DNA from: Lachnospiraceae bacterium UBA7110
Lineage (GTDB): Bacteria > Bacillota > Clostridia > Lachnospirales > Lachnospiraceae
Assembly (NCBI GenBank): GCA_002492295.1
Contig: DKYC01000156.1
Coordinates: forward strand, 666 to 14,035
Direction: 5' to 3'
Length of the DNA stretch: 13,370 nucleotides
Every line of letters begins with the position of its first letter. Positions within the stretch are counted from its first letter, which is position 1. Below, piece by piece: positions 6,976 to 13,347 of the stretch. Below the pieces are notes generated by a model. The model was not told where the DNA came from, made no database searches, and saw only the letters and a program-made list of their open reading frames with translations. The translations under genes were made by a program, and so were the position numbers.

Positions 6976-7560
6976 TTAACCGAAATATCTGTCAAGCAAT
7001 CCCTTCAAAGCCTTACCGTGTCTAGCCTCATCCTTTGCCATCTCATGAACGGTATCATGAATCGCGTCAAGATTATTCATCTTAGCACATTTCGCTAAAT
7101 CGAATTTACCATTGGTTGCACCAAACTCGCACTCTACTCTCCATGCAAGGTTGTCCTTTGTGGTAGCCTTCATGTTCGGCTCTAAATCTTCGCCTAAAAT
7201 CTCAGCGAATTTTGCCGCATGTTCCGCTTCCTCATAGGCCGCTTTCTCCCAGTAAAGACCGATTTCAGGATAACCCTCTCTGTGGGCGATACGAGCCATG
7301 CAAAGGTACATACCGACCTCAGAGCACTCGCCGTTGAAGTTTGCCTTCAGCTGCTCAAAGATGTACTTCTTGTCTTCCTCGCTGATTTCAGCGTTATTCT
7401 TTACGGTTTTGGCATAAATACCATATTCATGTTCTGCTGCAAGTGTGATTTCACCCTTCACCTCATTGAACTTGTCCGCCTTTGCGTGGCAAACGGGACA
7501 TTCTGCCGGGGCAGCGTCACCTTCATAAATATAACCGCATACACTACATACAAATTTCAT
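6976..7560 (-). CDS. rbr: Reverse rubrerythrin (NADH-linked peroxidase)
   Basis: A 194-residue non-haem iron protein that reduces hydrogen peroxide (and, in clostridia, oxygen) with electrons from NADH through a partner reductase. The rubredoxin centre is at the N-terminus: CSVC (Cys5, Cys8) and CPVC (Cys21, Cys24). The ferritin-like di-iron domain follows, with ECSEVGMYL (78-86), AAYEEAEHAAKF (107-118), VECEFGA and HEMAKDEARHGKAL; the Glu residues and the two ExxH motifs are the di-iron ligands. This order, rubredoxin first, defines reverse rubrerythrin as known from Clostridium acetobutylicum; classical rubrerythrin has it last. AGGAGG (complement of 7569-7574) lies eight bases before the start. 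It lies 34 bp downstream of perR on the same strand with no promoter or terminator between, so the two form an operon and PerR very likely controls it. Confidence 0.95.
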   Translation of the reverse strand: MKFVCSVCGYIYEGDAAPAECPVCHAKADKFNEVKGEITLAAEHEYGIYAKTVKNNAEISEEDKKYIFEQLKANFNGECSEVGMYLCMARIAHREGYPEIGLYWEKAAYEEAEHAAKFAEILGEDLEPNMKATTKDNLAWRVECEFGATNGKFDLAKCAKMNNLDAIHDTVHEMAKDEARHGKALKGLLDRYFG

Positions 7561-7594
7561 TTTTAATTCCTCCTTGTTAAAAATATTTCATTCA

Positions 7595-8020
7595 TCACTT
7601 TTCACATGTGCCTTTTAAAGGGATGCCCTTGTCAAGACATTGTCTGCAAATTCCGCAGAAGTACAATTTGTGTCCTGTAATTATCCCGTCAAAATCCTTT
7701 GCAGCCTGCTCGTTAATTTGTGAAACATTTTCCATCGGAAGATCAATGACTGCACTGCATTCGCTGCATACAAAATGCTGATGTGAGGCAGTATCATAAT
7801 CAAAATGGTCAATACCTAAATCACCAAACTGCAGTTTTGCAATCATACCTGCTTCCACAAGCTGATTTAAATTACGATAGACCGTTCCAAGACTTATATT
7901 CGGAAATTCCTCTTTCAGGCCGGAGTATACAATCTCCGCCGTAGGGTGATCTTTACGGGTTTTTAAAAAGGAGAGGATAGCTGCACGCTGACGGCTATAT
8001 TTCATTGCCTTAACTGCCAT
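7595..8020 (-). CDS. perR: PerR-type peroxide-sensing repressor (Fur family)
   Basis: A 141-residue Fur-family repressor: winged-helix DNA-binding N-terminal half (KYSRQRAAILSFL, SLGTVYRNLNQLVEAG) and a metal-binding dimerisation half. Two CxxC-type pairs, CSEC (85-88) and CGICRQC near residue 123, form the structural zinc site. The regulatory-site residues line up with B. subtilis PerR: His25 (for H37), Asp74 (D85), His80 and His82 (H91, H93) and Asp93 (D104). The Asp at the last position is the feature that favours PerR over Fur, where Glu is usual. Peroxide oxidises a His ligand through bound iron and releases DNA. GGAGG (complement of 8027-8031) lies six bases before the ATG. It is the first gene of an operon with rubrerythrin. 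Assignment as PerR rather than Fur or Zur rests on these residues and on the neighbour. Confidence 0.9.
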   Translation of the reverse strand: MAVKAMKYSRQRAAILSFLKTRKDHPTAEIVYSGLKEEFPNISLGTVYRNLNQLVEAGMIAKLQFGDLGIDHFDYDTASHQHFVCSECSAVIDLPMENVSQINEQAAKDFDGIITGHKLYFCGICRQCLDKGIPLKGTCEK

Positions 8021-8086
8021 AGAAATCCTCCATTCTTATGAACCAAATCCCCTGCTATATTTCTGTACATGTAATCAAAACTAAAT

Positions 8087-8101
8087 CAGTAATGATTACT
8101 G
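8087..8101. promoter_or_regulatory. Per/Fur-type operator of perR
   Basis: A perfect 7-1-7 palindrome, CAGTAATGATTACTG. The core TAATNATTA matches the centre of the known Per box (TTATAATNATTATAA). It lies immediately downstream of the perR -10 element and over the expected transcription start (about 8097 on the - strand), so a bound repressor would block the promoter. Confidence 0.75.
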
Positions 8102-8103
8102 TT

Positions 8104-8132
8104 ATTATATTTTGCATTTTTCTTTTTGTCAA
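8104..8132 (-). promoter_or_regulatory. Consensus sigma-A promoter of perR-rbr
   Basis: On the - strand TTGACA (complement of 8127-8132), a 17-base spacer and TATAAT (complement of 8104-8109) match the consensus at every position. The leader to perR is about 77 bases. Confidence 0.92.
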
Positions 8133-8218
8133 GCATTATTTCGAAAAAATTATAAAATAAATTGAATATAAAAAATAAATTAAGAAACAATCAAATCCCT
8201 ATATTTTAAAGGGCGATA

Positions 8219-8227
8219 TGTTATAAT
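8219..8227 (+). promoter_or_regulatory. Extended -10 promoter of the two-component operon
   Basis: TGTTATAAT (8219-8227) is an extended -10 element (TG, one base, TATAAT). The -35 region at 17-base spacing (CTATAT, 8199-8204) is poor, so the extended element, or an activator, probably carries recognition. Expected start near 8234, about 40 bases before the kinase ATG. Confidence 0.65.
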
Positions 8228-8274
8228 ATCCACGAAAGCAGTAGCAGTGCCAAAATGCACGGAGGCATATAAAT

Positions 8275-9429
8275 ATGGAAAAAAAACGGAAATCCAATTT
8301 CAAGCTGACGACAAAACTGATTATCCTGTTTCTGACAATCATTTTTGTCCCGACCATAGCCGGTGTAATGGTGTTTCTCGGGTTCGGTTACCATGAAAAT
8401 ATAGACATTATACACGAGCTGGCGGCGGAAGGGATTATGATAGGCGGACTGGCAAGCCGGAGTTTTTTAAAACACTTTACCGTTATTATGATAATAACGC
8501 TTATTGTGACAAGTATCATTATTACATTTTGGATTAAACGGGATATTTACAACCCAATTAAGCAAATCAGCGTTGCCATGCAAAACATAGCGGACGGCAA
8601 TTTTGACTATCACCTGCCAGAGACGCGTGATGATGAGATAGGACAGCTTTTTGGAAATTATGAGCAAATGCGGCTCCGCTTAAAGGAAAATGCCGAGGAA
8701 AAGGCCGAGAATGAGAAAAAACAAAAGGAACTGGTGAGCAATATTTCCCATGACCTGAAAACACCGATTACTTCCATAAAGGGCTATGTTGAAGGGATTA
8801 TGGACGGCGTGGCAAACACGCCCGAGAAGATGGATAAATACATTAAAACCATATACAACAAAGCAAATGACATGGACAGACTGATTAACGAGCTGACCAC
8901 CTATTCCGGAATTGATTCCAATAAAATACCGTATCATTTCCATATATTAAATATATCTGACTATTTTTCGGACTGTATCGAGGAAATCGGACTGGATTTG
9001 GAATCAAAAAACATTCATTTAAATTACACGAACCTGGCGCCGTCCGACACTTGCGTGGTAGCGGATCCGGAACAAATGAAAAAAGTTATCAATAACATTA
9101 TCAGTAACAGTGTAAAGTATATGGGACACGACAACGGGATAATCAGCATCAGCATTCTCGACGATAACGAATCTGTTAAAATAGAAATTGAGGATAACGG
9201 AAAAGGGATTGCATCAAAGGATATCGGAAATATTTTTGAACGGTTTTACCGGACTGATGCATCGCGCAATTCCCTTCAGGGCGGCAGCGGCATCGGACTT
9301 AGTATCGTAAAGAAAATTGTGGAGGACCATGGCGGCTATGTGTGGGCGACCAGCAAGGAAGGCGAGGGCACGTGCATGCATTTTGTGCTCCGCAAATATG
9401 TAAAAAATGATGAAGAGGTAATTATATAG
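8275..9429 (+). CDS. Membrane sensor histidine kinase
   Basis: A 384-residue inner-membrane kinase. Seen in order: a basic cytoplasmic N-terminus; membrane segment 1 (about 14-36); an outside loop of only about 30 residues (37-66); membrane segment 2 (about 67-87); HAMP (about 88-140, NPIKQISVAMQNIADGNFDY, with DEIGQL); a charged coiled linker; HisKA with the phospho-acceptor His159 in SHDLKTP; then the ATPase domain with N box NNIISNSVKY, G1 DNGKGI, F box FERFYR and G2 GGSGIGLSIVKK. All catalytic boxes are intact. The very short outside loop leaves no room for a folded ligand-binding domain, so the signal may be sensed in or at the membrane or through another protein. GGAGG (8261-8265) lies nine bases before the ATG. 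The paired regulator begins 13 bp downstream. The signal and regulon cannot be told. Confidence 0.95.
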   Translation: MEKKRKSNFKLTTKLIILFLTIIFVPTIAGVMVFLGFGYHENIDIIHELAAEGIMIGGLASRSFLKHFTVIMIITLIVTSIIITFWIKRDIYNPIKQISVAMQNIADGNFDYHLPETRDDEIGQLFGNYEQMRLRLKENAEEKAENEKKQKELVSNISHDLKTPITSIKGYVEGIMDGVANTPEKMDKYIKTIYNKANDMDRLINELTTYSGIDSNKIPYHFHILNISDYFSDCIEEIGLDLESKNIHLNYTNLAPSDTCVVADPEQMKKVINNIISNSVKYMGHDNGIISISILDDNESVKIEIEDNGKGIASKDIGNIFERFYRTDASRNSLQGGSGIGLSIVKKIVEDHGGYVWATSKEGEGTCMHFVLRKYVKNDEEVII

Positions 9430-9442
9430 AAGGAGGAATAAC

Positions 9443-10132
9443 ATGAGCAAAATATTAATCGTAGAGGACGAGGAAGCAATTGCGGAGCTTGAAAAGGATT
9501 ATCTTGAACTCAATGATTTTGAGGTAACAATTGAAAACAGCGGTGATACAGGACTTGCAGCGGCTCTCTCCGAGGATTTCGACTTAATTATACTCGACCT
9601 TATGCTTCCAGGTATTGACGGCTTTGAAATCTGCAGACGTATCCGCGAGGATAAAAATGTGCCTATTTTAATGGTATCCGCTAAAAAAGACGATATCGAC
9701 AAAATCAGGGGATTAGGCTTAGGCGCGGATGATTACCTCACGAAGCCTTTTAGCCCGAGCGAGCTTGTGGCAAGGGTGAAGGCACATATGGCGCGTTATG
9801 AGCGTCTTGTAGGCAGCCATACAAAGGAAAATGATGTTATTGAAATCAGGGGGATTCGCATTGACAAGACTGCAAGGCGCGTGTTTATCAACGGCGAGGA
9901 GAAAACCTTTACGACAAAGGAATTTGATCTCCTGACATTCCTTGCGGAAAATCCGAACCATGTATTTACAAAAGAGGAAATCTTTCGGGAAATTTGGGAT
10001 ATGGATTCTATCGGGGACATTGCGACGGTCACTGTCCATATCAAAAAAATTCGGGAAAAAATAGAGACCGACACCAGCAAACCGCAGTATATCGAGACAA
10101 TTTGGGGCGTTGGATACCGGTTTAAAGTATAA
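9443..10132 (+). CDS. OmpR/PhoB-family response regulator
   Basis: A 229-residue DNA-binding regulator, partner of the kinase just upstream. Receiver domain (1-115): acidic pocket VEDEE (Glu8, Asp9), phospho-acceptor Asp52 in LILDLMLPG (with a preceding Ile), switch Ser79 in MVSAKK and Lys101 in YLTKPF. Winged-helix effector domain (about 130-229): the signature KTFTTKEFDLLTFLAENPNHVFTKEEI in shortened form, the recognition region TVTVHIKKIREKIE and the C-terminal wing TIWGVGYRFKV. All key residues are present. AAGGAGGAA precedes the ATG at normal spacing. The kinase-first order is less usual than regulator-first in Firmicutes. A pseudouridine synthase follows within about 40 bp. Confidence 0.96.
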   Translation: MSKILIVEDEEAIAELEKDYLELNDFEVTIENSGDTGLAAALSEDFDLIILDLMLPGIDGFEICRRIREDKNVPILMVSAKKDDIDKIRGLGLGADDYLTKPFSPSELVARVKAHMARYERLVGSHTKENDVIEIRGIRIDKTARRVFINGEEKTFTTKEFDLLTFLAENPNHVFTKEEIFREIWDMDSIGDIATVTVHIKKIREKIETDTSKPQYIETIWGVGYRFKV

Positions 10133-10172
10133 AATAACAGTCAGAATTTGACAGGCATAGGTGTGTTTCGAA

Positions 10173-10850
10173 ATGGATAAAATGATAGTGTACGAAGACA
10201 ACGTACTTCTGATTGTCCACAAGCCTGCAGGAATTGCAACGCAGACATCGCGGATCGGGCAGGCGGATGTGGTATCGGAATTAAAAAATTACAGGAAAAG
10301 GAAAGGTGAGGACACTTATATCGGAGTGATACACCGCCTTGACCAGCCGGTTGAAGGACTGCTTGTATTTGCAAAAAACCAGTCTGCTGCGAAAATCTTA
10401 AGCCATCAGCTTCAGGACAATACCCTGAAAAAAAGTTATCTCGCGCTTGTGCAGGGAGAGCTGAAACAGACTGCAGATGGAAAACTTACGGATTTTCTGC
10501 AGAAGGACAACCGTACAAACCTGTCAAAAGTTGTAAAGGAAGGAACAGACGGTGCAAAAAAAGCAGTCCTCAACTGGAACTGTGTAAAATGTTATCAGGG
10601 AAAGGGTTATTCCGCAGTGGAAGTGGAATTGCTCACAGGAAGGCATCATCAGATCCGGGTGCAAATGGCAAATGCCGGAATGCCGCTTTTGGGCGATATG
10701 AAATACGGCACGGATGCGTCGAAGGAATTGTCCAAACAGTTAGGAGTGGCGAACGTGGCGCTGTTCGCATATAAATTGGCTCTTTTGCATCCAAAAACAG
10801 GAAAATACCTGGAATACAGGATAGATTGGCATGCGCCATTGATGCAATAA
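10173..10850 (+). CDS. RluA-family RNA pseudouridine synthase
   Basis: A 225-residue enzyme that isomerises uridine to pseudouridine in rRNA or tRNA; the target is not predictable. Seen: N-terminal VYEDNVLLIVHKPAG, the catalytic motif IHRLDQPVEGLLVFAK with its essential Asp (the family more often reads HRLDRxTSG, and the QPVEG variant is a milder relative), SYLALVQG, the RNA-contacting segment LLTGRHHQIRVQMA, and PLLGDMKYG. There is no N-terminal S4 domain. The start is uncertain: the ATG at 10173 follows AGGTG (10159-10163) by nine bases; a GTG at 10161 and an ATG at 10182 are alternatives. It probably shares the upstream two-component transcript, since no terminator or -10 is seen in the gap. 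Confidence 0.92.
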   Translation: MDKMIVYEDNVLLIVHKPAGIATQTSRIGQADVVSELKNYRKRKGEDTYIGVIHRLDQPVEGLLVFAKNQSAAKILSHQLQDNTLKKSYLALVQGELKQTADGKLTDFLQKDNRTNLSKVVKEGTDGAKKAVLNWNCVKCYQGKGYSAVEVELLTGRHHQIRVQMANAGMPLLGDMKYGTDASKELSKQLGVANVALFAYKLALLHPKTGKYLEYRIDWHAPLMQ

Positions 10851-10886
10851 CGGCAATATTCTGAAAAAAAATATATAATGTTTGAG

Positions 10887-10915
10887 TTGACACATTTTTT
10901 GGAAACAAGTATAAT
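10887..10915 (+). promoter_or_regulatory. Consensus sigma-A promoter of the 128-residue orphan gene
   Basis: TTGACA (10887-10892), 17-base spacer, TATAAT (10910-10915): an exact match to consensus. Expected start near 10922, giving a leader of about 85 bases. Confidence 0.9.
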
Positions 10916-10923
10916 AAAAGTAC

Positions 10924-10974
10924 ACGTAAATTCACTCATACAAAGGATTGAGACAGGCTTACAAGTGAACTCGT
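10924..10974 (+). other. Possible folded leader RNA element
   Basis: ACG (10924-10926) and TTCACT (10931-10936) can pair with AGTGAA (10964-10969) and CGT (10972-10974), closing a stem with a 4x2 internal loop around 27 bases at the very 5' end of the predicted transcript. No T-run follows. I do not recognise it as a known riboswitch class. Confidence 0.35.
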
Positions 10975-11006
10975 TAAAGGGGGAGTAGCACAAAGGAGGC
11001 CAAAGT

Positions 11007-11393
11007 ATGGATGGAATGCAGAATTGGACAACTTATTTAGAGACAATGCGCAGCCGTTTGCTGCTTGTCAATGATGCTGACAGCCTGATTTCCGTTCTGA
11101 ATGATGTTAAAAATATACCAATCGCGCTGTCAACGATTGAAGATGTGACGGACGGCACAGGACTTAGCATGTCTCTTTCGGTAATTTGCTCGGAGGTTAA
11201 AGTAGTAGGAAGAGTAATGTGCCTGGTCAGCGATGATATGTTCACAACAGTGCAGTTAAATCTTGAAACGATTAAAAAAATCCATTCAAAGATTTCAGTG
11301 GATAGAAAGGGCGTTGTTATGAAACTGTCGCTCAAAAACGGTGCAGAGTTTTTACTGATGTTTCATACGGATTTAGTGGATAGGGATGAATAA
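11007..11393 (+). CDS. Uncharacterised 128-residue cytoplasmic protein
   Basis: I do not recognise this family. The product is soluble, with no signal peptide or membrane segment. The N-terminal 35 residues look helical (TTYLETMRSRLLLV, ADSLISVLNDVKN). They are followed by alternating hydrophobic stretches that look like beta strands (LSMSLSVICSEVKVVGRVMCLV, GVVMKLSLKNGAEFLLMF) around a helix-like LNLETIKKIHSKI. The acidic end is LVDRDE. There are only two cysteines and no metal or nucleotide motif. It is clearly a real gene: a consensus promoter, AAAGGAGG (10992-10999) seven bases before the ATG, and its own terminator. That layout suggests a well-expressed single-gene unit. No function is proposed. 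Confidence 0.8.
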   Translation: MDGMQNWTTYLETMRSRLLLVNDADSLISVLNDVKNIPIALSTIEDVTDGTGLSMSLSVICSEVKVVGRVMCLVSDDMFTTVQLNLETIKKIHSKISVDRKGVVMKLSLKNGAEFLLMFHTDLVDRDE

Positions 11394-11409
11394 TTGAAAA
11401 ATGAGTAAG

Positions 11410-11458
11410 AAAACCGCAATAGTAGATTAGAGAAGGAAGAATCTGTCATTGCGGTTTT
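11410..11458 (+). terminator. Intrinsic terminator after the 128-residue orphan gene
   Basis: AAAACCGCAAT (11410-11420) pairs perfectly with ATTGCGGTTTT (11448-11458). An inner stem AGATT/AATCT (11424-11428 with 11440-11444) shortens the effective loop. The closing T-run is part of the stem and short. Confidence 0.75.
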
Positions 11459-11486
11459 AAAGTTGCCATGATTTTTCATAAAGTGA

Positions 11487-11515
11487 TTGAAAGAAGCAAA
11501 AAGAACAGCTATAAT
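11487..11515 (+). promoter_or_regulatory. Sigma-A promoter of the MecA-like gene
   Basis: TTGAAA (11487-11492), 17-base spacer, TATAAT (11510-11515). Expected start near 11522, a short leader of about 26 bases. Confidence 0.85.
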
Positions 11516-11547
11516 AAAAAATAGTTGAAATAATGGGGTTATAGCTT

Positions 11548-11952
11548 ATGGAGTATCATAAAAAAGCGGACTTGAAAGTAGAGTGCATAGCGTCAAAAGA
11601 AGATTTTGAATTTTTCGGGGTTTCCCTTGATGATGTTCTTGACAGGACGGAAGCAGGGATGCATTTTTTAAGACGCGTAAAAGAATTGTGCGGGCAGACA
11701 CAGAAAGTCAGCTGGACAAACACTGCATATACATTAAATATCACAATGCTTCCTGATGAGCGGGTTTCGTTTGAGTTCAGTGAATGCATTGAGGATTATA
11801 TCGTAAGCCTGAAGCATTCCATGGCGATGGCGGACGAACAGACGTTAGGTCCGTTAAAGGAGTTTATCGAGGCGCTCGAAAATTCCAATGAGACGGAAGC
11901 GAGAAATCTTGTGGCACATTTCGAGAAAAATACACGCGAGATAAGCCATTAA
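11548..11952 (+). CDS. MecA-like adaptor protein, N-terminal domain only (putative)
   Basis: A 134-residue acidic cytoplasmic protein. The pattern VECIASKEDFEFFGVSLDDV...FLRRVKELC...LNITMLPDERVSFEF resembles the N-terminal domain of MecA/YpbH adaptors (V-x-F-x-I-S-x-x-D-L-x-x-x-G, then an F-rich helix and a strand pair), which bring substrates to the ClpCP protease. MecA of B. subtilis is about 218 residues, with a second domain that binds ClpC. Here the part after residue 85 is a short acidic helical tail, so the ClpC-binding domain is missing or replaced. The similarity is by eye and moderate. A weak GGGG site lies about nine bases before the ATG. The deacetylase gene follows 33 bp on, probably in the same transcript. 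An unrelated fold remains possible. Confidence 0.5.
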   Translation: MEYHKKADLKVECIASKEDFEFFGVSLDDVLDRTEAGMHFLRRVKELCGQTQKVSWTNTAYTLNITMLPDERVSFEFSECIEDYIVSLKHSMAMADEQTLGPLKEFIEALENSNETEARNLVAHFEKNTREISH

Positions 11953-11985
11953 ATAAAATTTTCACAAAGACAGGAGTAATAAGAA

Positions 11986-12798
11986 ATGAGAACCTATATA
12001 AAGAAAGTATATGCCTGCTTTCCCGGCGGAAAGCATAAAGCGCTTACAATGAGTTATGACGACGGAAAGCATGAGGACAGAAGACTGGTAGCGCTTTTCA
12101 ATAAATATGGAATCAAGGGGACTTTTAACCTGAACAGCGGTTTGGAAGGCGATCCGGTCCGGATACCGCAGGCAGAATATCAGGAACTTTATAAAGGACA
12201 TGAAGTTGCATGCCATACCGTATCGCATCCCACAATTGCAAGATGCCCGTTAACGAGCGTGGCACGGGAAGTGATTGACGACCGGATAAAACTTGAGCAG
12301 CTTATGGGATATCCCATTCGCGGACTTGCTTACCCTAACGGTTCGGTTTCAAAGGAAATCTGTGACATGCTCCCGCAGCTTGGCATCCGATATGGCAGAA
12401 TTGTCGGAAATAGCGAGAATTTTGATATACCGGAAGACTTTTTGCGGTGGAAGGCAACCTGCCACCATAATTATAAGCTTATGGAGCTGGGACGCCAGTT
12501 TGTGGAAGACAGCAAAAAACAGTATCTGCGCCTGATGTATGTATGGGGGCACAGCTATGAATTTACAAACAATAATAACTGGAATGTGATAGAGGAATTC
12601 TGTGAGCTTGCAGGTGGGCGCGATGATATTTGGTATGCGACAAATATTGAAATCGTGGACTATATGGATGTCGTAAAAATGGCGCAGTTTGCGGCAGATA
12701 ATTCCTTTGTATACAATCCGTGTGCACAGAGCCTTTGGCTGGCCGTTGAGGATGACCGGATAGTTGAGGTCAAGGGCGGTGAAACCGTGCGGTTATAG
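11986..12798 (+). CDS. Polysaccharide-deacetylase (CE4/NodB) family protein, cytoplasmic
   Basis: A 270-residue protein with the NodB fold, which removes N-acetyl groups from polysaccharides or related amides using a divalent metal. Seen: motif 1 MSYDDG (22-27; Asp25 probable base, Asp26 metal ligand), motif 2 HTVSHP (77-82; His77 and His81 metal ligands), motif 3 AYPNGS (classical R-x-P-[YF] replaced by AYPNG) and a late WGHSYEF that supplies the pocket histidine. The metal triad is intact. There is no signal peptide or membrane segment, so it should act inside the cell, unlike peptidoglycan deacetylases such as PgdA. AGGAG (11972-11976) is nine bases before the ATG. It follows the MecA-like gene by 33 bp. 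The substrate is unknown; a small N-acetylated sugar or amide is as likely as a polymer. Confidence 0.88.
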   Translation: MRTYIKKVYACFPGGKHKALTMSYDDGKHEDRRLVALFNKYGIKGTFNLNSGLEGDPVRIPQAEYQELYKGHEVACHTVSHPTIARCPLTSVAREVIDDRIKLEQLMGYPIRGLAYPNGSVSKEICDMLPQLGIRYGRIVGNSENFDIPEDFLRWKATCHHNYKLMELGRQFVEDSKKQYLRLMYVWGHSYEFTNNNNWNVIEEFCELAGGRDDIWYATNIEIVDYMDVVKMAQFAADNSFVYNPCAQSLWLAVEDDRIVEVKGGETVRL

Positions 12799-12849
12799 TG
12801 GTATGCTTTTAAGAATATCTGATTTTGTGTAATGTTTCACAAAAAGCAG

Positions 12850-12878
12850 TTCACTTTTTATCCATAATATGTTAAAAT
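12850..12878 (+). promoter_or_regulatory. Probable promoter of the small exported protein gene
   Basis: TTCACT (12850-12855), 17-base spacer, TAAAAT (12873-12878). Moderate match to the sigma-A consensus. Expected start near 12885, about 60 bases before the ATG. The leader holds a small hairpin (AGCCT 12892-12896 with AGGCT 12902-12906) and a repeated GGATAAA. Confidence 0.6.
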
Positions 12879-12944
12879 AGTACTTAAAGCAAGCCTGTGT
12901 GAGGCTGCGGATAAATGTGGATAAAGTAAGGATGGGGGATTTAT

Positions 12945-13223
12945 ATGAGAGCAATCAAGGGTTCTTTTCTGAAATTTTTATATGTGATGATAATGGGCGT
13001 TATGATTTCGGTATTTTCGTTCGGGGCTTCAACTGTGCAGGCGCAGGAAGCGCAGAACACAGTAACAGTTGCGGAAGAGGAAGTGCCCTTAAGTGAGAAT
13101 GCGGATGACGGGAGCGGAGCGGTTTTCCTTCTTTTGGGAGGAATGCTGATTATCATTATTGCAGTGGTGGTTACGGTAGTTGCGTCTGTTGTATCGACGG
13201 CTCCTATTGCCGATGAGATTTAA
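12945..13223 (+). CDS. Small exported protein with C-terminal membrane segment
   Basis: A 92-residue protein of no family I recognise. The N-terminus is a textbook signal peptide: Arg/Lys at 2-10, a hydrophobic core (about 11-27) and a likely cleavage site after Val-Gln-Ala at residue 33. After it comes a short acidic, flexible stretch (about 34-57), a strongly hydrophobic segment of about 25 residues (59-83, rich in Val and Ile), and the tail STAPIADEI. If the signal is cut, the mature protein is about 59 residues, mostly membrane anchor with a small outside part. GGGGGA (12934-12939) lies six bases before the ATG, and a promoter lies upstream. It appears to stand alone. A toxin-like, sporulation or envelope role cannot be judged from sequence. 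Confidence 0.75.
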   Translation: MRAIKGSFLKFLYVMIMGVMISVFSFGASTVQAQEAQNTVTVAEEEVPLSENADDGSGAVFLLLGGMLIIIIAVVVTVVASVVSTAPIADEI

Positions 13224-13272
13224 TGGTAACAGTTTAACGTTACATTTAATGATGGAGTTTTTTAAAAGGGCA

Positions 13273-13301
13273 TTGACTTTTGAAAAATCCTATGATAGTA
13301 T
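13273..13301 (+). promoter_or_regulatory. Promoter of the tRNA gene
   Basis: TTGACT (13273-13278), 17-base spacer, TAGTAT (13296-13301), a good sigma-A match. Expected start near 13308, about 40 bases before the mature tRNA 5' end. Confidence 0.75.
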
Positions 13302-13347
13302 TAAATTTGTTCGTAAGCTGTTTGTCGGATAAGCTTCAGGAAACAGC

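Noticed and set aside
10148..10153. TTGACA before the pseudouridine synthase gene
   Set aside because: The 17-base-spaced position reads AAATGG, with no -10-like hexamer, and lies inside the gene start.
9719..10222. 167-codon open frame on the - strand over the response regulator
   Set aside because: It overlaps an intact regulator whose motifs are all in the + frame; the antisense product has no recognisable features.
13228..13244. GTAAC...GTTAC as a terminator after the small exported protein
   Set aside because: The stem is five pairs, AT-rich, and is not followed directly by a T-run; the T-run at 13258 is too far away.
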